64,000 nt of DNA, taken from an uncultured Mogibacterium sp. (GTDB lineage: Bacteria > Bacillota > Clostridia > Peptostreptococcales > Anaerovoracaceae). The DNA is taken from assembly GCF_938041965.1 (NCBI RefSeq), contig NZ_CALISE010000019.1, forward strand, positions 1-64,000, written 5' to 3'. Under the pieces are notes generated by a model that worked only from the letters and a program-made list of their open reading frames with translations, did not search any database and was not told where the DNA came from. Position numbers and translations under genes: made by a program. How positions within the stretch are numbered: position 1 is the stretch's first letter; each line of letters starts with the position of its first letter. Positions 1 to 6,995 of the stretch are shown here, in pieces.

Positions 1-55
1 AGTCAGTCCTCTAGAGCTGCTTAATTATACTGTCCAACTTTTGGGGTTCAGTTCA
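1..55 (-). mobile_element. Probable terminal end of an IS3-family element running off the left edge
   Basis: Read on the minus strand, positions 55 to 31 give a TGAACTGAACCCC... then AAAAGTTGGACA pattern. This resembles the terminal inverted repeats of IS3/IS150-type elements. The rest of the element would lie left of the window. No transposase is visible, so this could equally be an isolated IS scar. The call rests on my memory of the repeat style only. Confidence 0.4.
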
Positions 56-74
56 AATGGCGCTTTTTAACTGT

Positions 75-752
75 CTATTTTCCGACCGAAACCGCAGTAT
101 ATGTCACGTACTTTTTACTACCTATTGCATACTTGATTTCAAATATGCAGAACCAGATGTTATCTTCCTCACTAGCTGAACCATCACTGCTTTCACTAGC
201 AGCATCATCCGTTTTGGTACTATCTGAATCGCGGAATGTCAGCTTATCCGCTGGGATAAATTCTGACAGATACATGCTCAGTTCGTCAGTCTTGTGGTCG
301 TAATTGTAGAGAACTCCGATATCCTGTCTCTTTTTTGGACTTACAGGCATCCCAGCAGCTGTATAGAGTTTAATGCTGTCAATGTCAGGTGTTTTTGCTT
401 TAGACTTCTTATCTTGAAAATGAATCTTGATATATGAAGCGTCTTTGTTCTTAAGGGATACATTAGGAACATCTCCTTCAACTTTACCGCAAGTTGTGTC
501 CAATATCTTCATCTGCTTTGATTTTGATAGCTTCGAAAATTTATCCAATTCATAAGTCTTGACGATAGCTGATCTAGAATCGTCAGCTGTTTTCACCATA
601 ACTTTGATGTCGGTCGCATTTGTTACGCGATCCTTATCTGCTGTTGGTCTAGATGCAATCTGCAAGATAGCAAATATAAGAAGTAACATTACGACAAATA
701 TGAATGTAAAGCTAAGTGGCTTACGATAACGACGGTTAGTGTTTGATGACAT
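75..752 (-). CDS. Membrane-anchored extracytoplasmic protein of unknown function
   Basis: The product is about 225 residues. It has a short basic N-terminus (RRYRK), one hydrophobic segment at about residues 14-34 and a soluble remainder rich in Asp, Lys and Ser, so it is probably anchored in the membrane with the bulk outside. A low-complexity Ser/Asp/Glu stretch lies near residues 185-200. I chose the ATG at 752 because GGAGG sits six bases upstream; an in-frame TTG at 770 would place that Shine-Dalgarno inside the gene. I do not recognise a family. It stands alone and faces the probable IS end on its 3' side. Confidence 0.6.
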   Translation of the reverse strand: MSSNTNRRYRKPLSFTFIFVVMLLLIFAILQIASRPTADKDRVTNATDIKVMVKTADDSRSAIVKTYELDKFSKLSKSKQMKILDTTCGKVEGDVPNVSLKNKDASYIKIHFQDKKSKAKTPDIDSIKLYTAAGMPVSPKKRQDIGVLYNYDHKTDELSMYLSEFIPADKLTFRDSDSTKTDDAASESSDGSASEEDNIWFCIFEIKYAIGSKKYVTYTAVSVGK

Positions 753-862
753 AGGGCACCTCCGTTTCAATAGTTGATGTAAATGTTTCCTAAGCTCATA
801 CTATCATTTAAAAAATTTAATAAAAGTGATTTAATAGGAAAATGCAAAGTGGTACAAAGGAT

Positions 863-968
863 CGTCTATCAATATTGATATTTTGGCTAACACTAAAGTT
901 CTAGTCCCCGTACATTGACGGCGCGTCGGAATACCCGTATAGTTAAGAAACATGCTATACGGTTTTTA
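863..968 (+). repeat. Direct repeat unit 1 (promoter-containing)
   Basis: This stretch of about 106 bases matches 1723-1828 at a constant offset of 860, with about 11 mismatches by eye. Both copies carry the same promoter and dyad and precede a different gene, so the repeat is a copied control region. Confidence 0.75.
915..962 (+). promoter_or_regulatory. SigmaA-type promoter with dyad over the -10 box (copy 1)
   Basis: The -35 is TTGACG (915-920) and the -10 is TATAGT (938-943), with a 17-base spacer. CCGTATAG (935-942) and CTATACGG (955-962) form a dyad whose left arm covers the -10. Transcription would start in the loop, so the RNA would not contain both arms. This fits a protein-binding operator better than a terminator. 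It precedes the small zinc-ribbon gene at 1048. Confidence 0.65.
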
Positions 969-1047
969 TTTAAAATAATTGCATTTGGAATGACCGTTTT
1001 ACAAAAGTAAAAAATGTAGATGATAATATAAAAAGGTGGTAGGGCAT

Positions 1048-1260
1048 TTGAAATTTTCTAATTCGTTGATAAAAGACAGCCATTATAATATTGAGGAACT
1101 AACTCCGAAAACTAAAAAATCAGATGGCGTTATTTGTAGAAATTGTGGAAAGGGGATTTGGATACCAGCAAATCCTGATTTTGAAATAAATCACTGTTTT
1201 ACATGTAGTAATTGTGGTACTCATGCAAATTTTGATTTTAGTGATGTTATTATTGAATAG
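1048..1260 (+). CDS. Small zinc-ribbon protein, unknown function
   Basis: The product is about 70 residues with two Cys-x2-Cys pairs (CRNCGKG and CSNCG, with an extra Cys at CFTC), the pattern of a small zinc ribbon. I prefer the TTG start at 1048 because AGGTGG lies about eight bases upstream. An in-frame GTG at 1036 would overlap that ribosome binding site. It lies directly behind the copy-1 dyad promoter, so it may be co-regulated with the ltrA-type genes. The function is unknown; it could be a small nucleic-acid or protein-binding adaptor. Confidence 0.55.
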   Translation: MKFSNSLIKDSHYNIEELTPKTKKSDGVICRNCGKGIWIPANPDFEINHCFTCSNCGTHANFDFSDVIIE

Positions 1261-1325
1261 TCCAAATCACCTCATTTTGCGATGGAGTTGCACACTAGTA
1301 CTGGAAAATAAATTGAGGTTTGATT

Positions 1326-1562
1326 ATGAGCGGAAGAGGAAGAGTAAATAAGCATCACCCTGATTATCTTAGGTATGTAGAAGAGTTTAACTTTTTGCGC
1401 GACGCGTGGTCTTGTAAAGAGGATGAGATATTATATCCCTTTATATCTACGGGGAAAACCCCCGATAAATTAACAACAAAAGCTGTGGAGAGACTATATA
1501 AGCAGTATGGGAAGGATATAAGAGCTTTGCAAGATAGCTACTCATATCTTTTCGAAAAATAA
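1326..1562 (+). CDS. Small hypothetical protein
   Basis: The product is 78 residues, charged and aromatic-rich, with no signal peptide or membrane segment. The ATG at 1326 is preceded by GAGG at a suitable distance; an in-frame TTG at 1320 is the less likely start. It lies 65 bases behind the zinc-ribbon gene on the same strand, so the two may be cotranscribed from the promoter at 915. I do not recognise a family. Confidence 0.5.
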   Translation: MSGRGRVNKHHPDYLRYVEEFNFLRDAWSCKEDEILYPFISTGKTPDKLTTKAVERLYKQYGKDIRALQDSYSYLFEK

Positions 1563-1722
1563 TGGAACGTACTCGTGTGAATTTCGTGTTTCGGAACTTT
1601 ACGAAACAAATCCTAAGATAATATGGTATCTTTTGAATGGAAGCATATCATTCAACGAATATGAGTCTTTTGTATAGACTGGTTAAGAGAAGGGTCAGAA
1701 AAAATAAAGTAATACGAATGAG

Positions 1723-1828
1723 CGTCTAGAAATATTGACATTTTGGATAACACTAATGTTCTAGTTCCCGCACATTGACGGCGCGTCGGAATATCCGTAT
1801 AGTTAATAAACAGGCTATACGGTTTTTG
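1723..1828 (+). repeat. Direct repeat unit 2 (promoter-containing)
   Basis: Second copy of the repeat at 863-968. Similarity starts at the CGTCTA core and ends at the T-run after the dyad. Here it drives a decayed ltrA-type gene. Confidence 0.75.
1775..1822 (+). promoter_or_regulatory. SigmaA-type promoter with dyad over the -10 box (copy 2)
   Basis: TTGACG (1775-1780), 17-base spacer and TATAGT (1798-1803). The dyad arms CCGTATAG (1795-1802) and CTATACGG (1815-1822) have the same geometry as copy 1. The AAGGAG at 1835-1840 and ATG at 1845 of the ltrA-type pseudogene follow. Confidence 0.65.
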
Positions 1829-1844
1829 TTTTTTAAGGAGTAAT

Positions 1845-2999
1845 ATGCTTAAATCCACTATCAAGCACAAAATGTCGAATTTACCGAGCTATTTTATGAC
1901 CTAGTGTTCGTATATGCTATCTCGAAGACGACTGAGCTGATTCATTATCTGCACGGTGGTGTTGTGGGTGGGGGGCATTCTTCGCCTTCATTATGACGAC
2001 CTTCGTGCTAGTTGATGCGTGGATGCTTCATACGGCGTTCACGAATCAGTATGGAAAAAATTCATTTCTTAACCTCCCGATAATGTTCGCTAAGATGATG
2101 ATTTTGCTGGTGTTTGCGGGCATGATTGTCGAGGACTGCACGACCATTTTGACTATCTGTGTTGGACCATCACATCGCTTTCGTTCATACTGTTCGTGCA
2201 GTACTTTGTGCAGTATTACAGCGATGGGCAGTCAAGAGCAGAGCGCATTTCAATCCGTGGCTTCCTCGGGGTGACCGGGGTGCGAGTGTTCGGTATGCTT
2301 GCGGCGAGCCATTTTCCAATAGCGACAGGTATATACATATATCTCGCGACGATTATCGTGACATTCCTTATGCCGATTTATTTCAGAAGGAGATTTGAGC
2401 GTGCCGATATTAATTTCGTGCACCTCGTTGAGAGAATCTCCTTACTTACAATTATAAATCTAGGTGAGATGATTATGGGAATCACCCCTTTTTTCACACT
2501 CAAGACCTTTACGCTTAGTTCAGTACTATACTTCATAATAGTTACATGCTTATTCATGTATTATTTCAGCGTGCTCAATCACAGTATCGACGAACACGCA
2601 GATACGAATGGTCTGTTTCTCATGTACAGTCATTATACGATTTATACCAGGCTGATCATGATCACTGTATCGATGAGTTTTATAAGTCGCAACGATGCGA
2701 ACGTGCATTTTGTTACATTTTTTATGTATGGAGGAATTTTCATGTTCCAGTGGGCGGTTATTGCAAATAATATGTACAGCAAACCATACTTTAGCTTTGA
2801 TGCGAAGTACTACGCTGTTCAGCTGTGGATAATCCTCGTCGGTAGTGTTGCGAGTTACAATCTTGCACATAGTGACGCGGCAATTCTCTACATAACTGCG
2901 GCGATAATCGCAGCAATTATGGTTCATTCGATTGGATTCTTTTATATAAGGAATTTGAAAGAGCGAAGGCGTTTAAAGAAAGAAACTATAAAGAGCTAG
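1845..2999 (+). pseudogene. LtrA-family membrane protein, broken by three single-base deletions
   Basis: Compared with the intact paralog at 9123, this copy follows the whole gene but loses one base near 1868, one near 1970-1982 and one near 2141. The three losses restore the original frame, so the last 267 codons read cleanly. The lengths agree: 1155 bases here against 1158 to the equivalent TAG in the paralog. The family (low temperature requirement A) encodes multi-pass membrane proteins of unclear role. The promoter, ribosome binding site and start codon are still intact. The paralogs differ at many codons, so the duplication is not recent. Confidence 0.85.
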
Positions 3000-3065
3000 A
3001 ATGAACAGGACGGAGAGAAAGTACCTGAAAAAACCTAAAGCGGGGAAATCCGTATAAAGAGGTGA

Positions 3066-3772
3066 ATCAATAAACCACCGGCTATGCCGTATGATTAGTA
3101 TGGCTTTAGCTTCAAGAAAAATACCTCCAATGTTATCATGATGTTGGTTCGCCAACCATATCAAATAACAAAGGAGGTTGCCATCATGGATGACAAAAAT
3201 ACTCTAGCACACACAAGCTGGAGATGTAAATATCATATAGTATTTGCACCGAAATGCAGAAGAAAGGAAATATATGGTAAGTACAAAGTAGGAATAGGAA
3301 AGATGATAAGAATCCTATGTCAAAGAAAAGATATCAACATTGTTGAGGCTGAGCTATGCCCTGACCATATACATATGCTTGTAGAAATACCGCCAAAGTA
3401 TTCTGTGTCGCAAATAGTCGGATATTTGAAAGGAAAAAGTTCTCTTATGATATTCGATAAATTTGCAAATTAAAAATACAAGTACGGAAATAGGCATTTC
3501 TGGTACCAAAGATACTATGTAGATACAGTAGGTAAAAATGAAACGAAGATAGCTGAATACATACATACACAACTTCAAGATGATATAGTTGGTGATCAAA
3601 GACACTAAAGGAACATATTGATCCATTCACAGGGATAAAAGGAAAGTAGTCCTTTAGGACTTGTAGAAGAGTACGTGCGGCTGGCGAATCTTTTCAACGC
3701 ATCTTAAGATGCAGCAGGTAAAAGGTCCTTATAGGCTAAAACAAACCACCGGCTGAGCCGGTGGTCATGATT
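3066..3772 (+). mobile_element. IS200/IS605-type insertion sequence, decayed
   Basis: The element is about 0.7 kb and carries one small transposase gene. Both ends contain the same subterminal word ACCACCGGCT: at 3074 on the left, and at 3745-3765 on the right, where it forms a perfect hairpin with 10-base arms around one G. Hairpin ends without inverted terminal repeats are the rule for this family, which moves as single-stranded DNA. It sits just after the 3' flank shared by both ltrA copies. Exact ends are uncertain by several bases. Confidence 0.75.
3186..3649 (+). pseudogene. tnpA: IS200/IS605 transposase TnpA, nonsense and frameshift
   Basis: The N-terminal part matches the single-strand transposase family: WRCKYHIVFAPKCRR near the start, and the HUH metal site in PDHIHMLVEIPP. 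An in-frame TAA at 3471-3473 replaces what is normally a Leu codon (FAN-stop-KYKYGNRHFW). The frame then continues through IAEYI, where the catalytic Tyr is expected. A frameshift near 3597-3606 precedes the family-like tail IDPFTGIKGK, which ends at TAG 3647-3649. The product up to the first stop would lack the catalytic Tyr, so the element should be unable to move on its own. The ATG at 3186 has a GGAGG upstream. Confidence 0.85.
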
Positions 3773-3798
3773 ATTGACGTTTTAACATTTTTTTGCAA

Positions 3799-4020
3799 CT
3801 AATTATCATCATTAAAAAGAGTAATGACAATATGAAAAACAAATAATAATATTGCAGTTTTTGATATAACTTCCGCAGCAGCTAAACCATACACCAACCC
3901 AGAATTTGCTCCATAAAAGACTTTAGAAAAGATAAAGTGGGTTTGCATGCATAATACTGCACCAATGATTATTACTGCAAATTTGGATATTAGTTTATAT
4001 TTATCCTTATAATTTTTCAT
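3799..4020 (-). CDS. Small two-helix membrane protein, unknown
   Basis: The product is 73 residues with two hydrophobic stretches (about 12-30 and 43-66) and charged ends, so it is probably a small inner membrane protein. A GAGG lies about eleven bases before the ATG, which is a loose spacing. It follows the decayed secreted-protein remnant at 4044 on the same strand and may have been its operon partner, for example an immunity-type partner. That is a guess from size and position only. Confidence 0.4.
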   Translation of the reverse strand: MKNYKDKYKLISKFAVIIIGAVLCMQTHFIFSKVFYGANSGLVYGLAAAEVISKTAILLFVFHIVITLFNDDN

Positions 4021-4043
4021 TGTAGGATTATCCTCGCATTTTT

Positions 4044-4330
4044 TTATCCACGAAGTAAAGCATATTCACCATTGACAGGTTTCATAACTTTATAAGTGTT
4101 ACTAAATACTAATTCCCCAGTATTCTGATTATATTTGCACCTAACACCCTATTCGACCCTGTATTTAGCTCTAAAGCCGATATATTGAGTTTTACCAGGT
4201 GTTCCATTTAATGTGTATCCAATAAAACTGCTTACAGATCCACCCGCAGAAACGTTAATTCCATAAATATTAATATCAATCGTTGAAAATTCAAGCTTGA
4301 TAGACCTCGTCTTTAATATTAATGTGCTAT
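4044..4330 (-). pseudogene. Remnant of a small Gly-rich, possibly secreted protein
   Basis: Reading leftward, a frame runs through FSTIDINIYGINVSAGGSV, GYTLNGTPGKTQYIGFRAKY, an in-frame TAG at 4149-4151, then GVRCKYNQNTGELVFSNTYK to a TAA at 4044. No start codon or signal peptide is found at its 5' end, so it is truncated as well as interrupted. The amino-acid pattern looks like a real beta-rich exported domain, but I do not recognise the family. It lies in the debris between the IS200-type element and the TetR operon. Confidence 0.5.
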
Positions 4331-4370
4331 CATTTATTATTTACGATGTAAACGAAAACCTCGTTTTTAA

Positions 4371-4547
4371 TGTAAAAACCTAGTAGCTTGTATAAATGCT
4401 GAAGCGATTAAAAACGCAGCCGAATGTGAGCCGCAGAAAATATTAAATATGCTTATTGAGCTTGCACGTTACGTCGGAGTGAAGATTGATGATGATAATA
4501 GGAAAACCTATGATAAATTAAATGACAAAATTATAGAGTTAATGTAA
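4371..4547 (+). pseudogene. C-terminal fragment of an unknown small protein
   Basis: A 58-codon open stretch ends at TAA 4545-4547 and reads as plausible helical protein (ECEPQKILNMLIELARYVGV and on). It has no start codon with a ribosome binding site, and a stop lies directly upstream. I take it as the tail of a lost gene. The family is not recognised. Confidence 0.3.
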
Positions 4548-4671
4548 AAGCTCAAATACACGCTATGAGCTGCTCGCATGCCTCCTGTGGATGAATCCCA
4601 GGGGTCTTTGCCGGTCTTCATATGTCACCACAAAAGAATGATCCGTCAATAGCATGGAGCATAATTTTTTG

Positions 4672-4701
4672 GACCGTCTTCTTTCGGGAAGGCGGTTTTT
4701 G
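4672..4701 (+). terminator. Rho-independent terminator
   Basis: CCGTCTT and AAGGCGG pair around CTTTCGGG with one G-U and are followed by TTTTTG. The rest of 4548-4917 holds no gene I can support. Confidence 0.55.
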
Positions 4702-4838
4702 TATAGGTGAAACCACGTGTTGAATGCGTGGTTCAGTAAAGGCTTTGCCGATGAGCGGAATTTGAAAATGAAGAAACCTTTCTTCTTTCGAAGAATTCTC
4801 AAAAATCATTGAAGAATATATAGATTACTATATTTTTT

Positions 4839-4867
4839 TTGCAGTGATGCCCCGTTGGTGATATAAT
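4839..4867 (+). promoter_or_regulatory. Promoter of the TetR operon
   Basis: TTGCAG (4839-4844), a 17-base spacer and a perfect TATAAT (4862-4867). Just downstream, CTATC and GATAG form a small dyad at 4870-4887. It is a candidate site for autoregulation by the TetR protein. Confidence 0.65.
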
Positions 4868-4917
4868 GTCTATCGTCAGTGAGATAGGCTGTCTTCGGAA
4901 GGGAAAAGAGGGATAAA

Positions 4918-5565
4918 ATGGGATTTGACCCTGAGCAGGATGCATTACAAAAAGAAGAAACCAACAGACGAATACTTGATGCGGGATTAAGTATATTTTC
5001 CGAAATGAGTATAGATAAGGTTTCTATGGTAAATGTTGCGGATAAAGCGAACATAGGAGTCGCGACTCTGTACAGATATTACCGAACTAAGCCCGAACTC
5101 GTGGTAGCTGTCGGAACACATGCGTGGAGCAATTTCATAACAGAATATATGCCTCTCATAAACGAGGACAAGGCAACGGCTGCAGAAGAACTCGAATTTT
5201 TCCTTGATTCATTTCTTGAACTATACAGGAATCATAAGAGGCTGCTTTGCTTCAATCAGTTTTTTAACATTTATATCAGGAATGAATCAGTTTCTCAAAA
5301 GACTTTGAATTCATATAATGAAATGATTGACAAGCTCGCAATGCGTTTCCATAGAACTTATGTCAAAGGCGAACATGACAAAACGCTGTGTACGGAAATG
5401 AATGAAGGGGAGATGTTCTTATCTATCGTACATCTGATGCTTGCGGCCGTCACCAGATATGCGGTGGGACTTGTTTACGAAAATGACGGCGATTCTGAAA
5501 GGGAGCTCATTTTACTCAAAGACATGCTTATGCGTGAATTTGTACAAGAAACTAATATGAAGTAA
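4918..5565 (+). CDS. TetR/AcrR-family transcriptional regulator
   Basis: The product is 215 residues. The N-terminal DNA-binding domain (about 15-65) has the family pattern: RRILDAGLSIFSE, then VADKANIGVATLYRYYRTK with the recognition helix. The C-terminal ligand domain is not assignable. It is the first gene of a set with the DUF1254 gene (16 bases downstream) and the alkylsulfatase gene, so it most likely represses them and itself. The inducer may be an alkyl sulfate or a related amphiphile, which is inference. The ATG at 4918 follows a GGGAAAAGAGGG purine tract. Confidence 0.85.
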   Translation: MGFDPEQDALQKEETNRRILDAGLSIFSEMSIDKVSMVNVADKANIGVATLYRYYRTKPELVVAVGTHAWSNFITEYMPLINEDKATAAEELEFFLDSFLELYRNHKRLLCFNQFFNIYIRNESVSQKTLNSYNEMIDKLAMRFHRTYVKGEHDKTLCTEMNEGEMFLSIVHLMLAAVTRYAVGLVYENDGDSERELILLKDMLMREFVQETNMK

Positions 5566-5581
5566 TACGGAGGATTTTAAG

Positions 5582-6907
5582 ATGACAGAAGAAATGAAAA
5601 CGGATATGAACAAAGCACTCATAGAGCAGGCGTTTATTTTCTCTTTTCCGCTTGTTATGATGGACATTACCAAGGAAGTCAGTACCAACACCGTCGAACC
5701 GGGTAGATCCAAAGCTCCCGTTAACCGGTTTCTTCATGCAAAGTCTCTTGCTACATCCGAGTTCAGGCAGGTTGTTACGCCGAATGTTGACACTTTGTAT
5801 TCGCAAGTCTTTTTCGATTTAAAGGACGATGCGCTTGTAATTAAAAAGCCTTATGCGGATAGGTATCTGACATTTCAGATAATGGATGCCTGGTCAAATA
5901 CCGTGGCAATCCTGGGAACAGGTGGAGATACGGAAGAAGAAAAAACATATGTACTTACGGGTCCTTCTTTCAGAGGAGATATCCCTCAAGGAATGAGCAG
6001 GATCAAGGTTCCTACAGCTATCGGTTGGCTTATTGGAAGAACAATTTGCTACGGCCCTGAAGATGTATCCAACATATACAAACTGCAAAGTGAGATGGAT
6101 GCAGAAACTCTGTCGGTTTATCTGTCTAATGGTGAAATGCCGGAAGGCTCTTACGACGAGAGCAAAGACGGTGTTCCGATTACGCTTGCAATGAACCTCT
6201 CTCCGGAAGAGTATTTTGAGAGATTTAACAGGCTGCTCACGGATAATCCCGCATATCCTGAGGATAATGAGCTGCTCAGGGAGTTTGCGGAGCTGGGAAT
6301 AGGAGCCGGAATGTGCTTTAAACCTCATCTTTCTTTTAAGGAATTGGAGAAATTCTGGCGTGAAATGAAAGAAAGCCTTATGCCTAAGCTGATTAAAAAG
6401 ACATTAGGATTTATGGTCAGAAACGGCAGCTTTAAATTTTATGGTGATCCGATAAGCCGCTTCGGTACGGAATACGAATACCGCTGCCTTGTCGTAATCG
6501 CAGGCTTCGGCGCAAACACTGTAGAGACCGCCGTGTATCTTAAAGCGGAAGAGGACGACAGTGGAGAGAAGCTTAATGCCGAGAACAAATATTTGCTGCA
6601 CTTCACAGCAGATGGCCTACCGCCGGTGGGCGAACACGGTTTCTGGTCGGTAACTGCATACGGCGATGATGATTTTCTGATATCCAATCCACTTGACCGA
6701 TATGCGATAAGTAACCGAAGCGATTTCAAGCTAAATGAGGATAATTCCGTGGATTTAATACTTCAGACCGAAGAGCCGAATGAAAATAAGGGAAACTGGC
6801 TGCCTGTGGGAAGCGGCGGATTTCATCTTTTTCTTAGAATATACAGGCCGGAAAGCAGTGTACTGAACGGAATATGGAAAGCTCCTCAAATAACGAAAAT
6901 CGGTTAA
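5582..6907 (+). CDS. DUF1254/DUF1214 domain protein
   Basis: The product is 441 residues. The N-terminal half fits DUF1254 (QVVTPNVDTLYSQVFFDL, YADRYLTFQIMDAWSN). The C-terminal part fits DUF1214 (FWSVTAYGDDDFLISNPLDR, GNWLPVGSGGFHLFLRIYRP). No signal peptide is visible, although many relatives are exported. The enzymatic role of the family is not established. Ribosome binding site CGGAGG precedes the ATG. Its position between a TetR regulator and an alkylsulfatase suggests a role in handling sulfate esters or their products, which is inference. Confidence 0.85.
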   Translation: MTEEMKTDMNKALIEQAFIFSFPLVMMDITKEVSTNTVEPGRSKAPVNRFLHAKSLATSEFRQVVTPNVDTLYSQVFFDLKDDALVIKKPYADRYLTFQIMDAWSNTVAILGTGGDTEEEKTYVLTGPSFRGDIPQGMSRIKVPTAIGWLIGRTICYGPEDVSNIYKLQSEMDAETLSVYLSNGEMPEGSYDESKDGVPITLAMNLSPEEYFERFNRLLTDNPAYPEDNELLREFAELGIGAGMCFKPHLSFKELEKFWREMKESLMPKLIKKTLGFMVRNGSFKFYGDPISRFGTEYEYRCLVVIAGFGANTVETAVYLKAEEDDSGEKLNAENKYLLHFTADGLPPVGEHGFWSVTAYGDDDFLISNPLDRYAISNRSDFKLNEDNSVDLILQTEEPNENKGNWLPVGSGGFHLFLRIYRPESSVLNGIWKAPQITKIG

Positions 6908-6995
6908 GGAAATGTAAACTGAAATAATATTCTGTGTTGCAAATACAAGTCATAAAGATTAACTGCTTTTAGAACATCTTAACGGGGGAAATATT

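Noticed and set aside
933..970. Hairpin plus T-run at copy 1 of the promoter dyad read as a terminator of upstream transcription
   Set aside because: A TTGACG/TATAGT promoter with ideal spacing lies across the left arm in all three copies, and no gene on the plus strand ends just upstream of copy 1. An operator explains the conservation better, though a double role is not excluded.
2550..2927. Long minus-strand ORF inside the decayed ltrA gene
   Set aside because: It is the antisense of a membrane-protein gene, has no ribosome binding site and no family pattern; the same antisense openness occurs in the intact copy.
4303..4380. Repeated CCTCGTTTTTAATGT-like words as an attachment site
   Set aside because: Two similar words lie near 4304 and 4358, but they are short, imperfect and not linked to an integrase.
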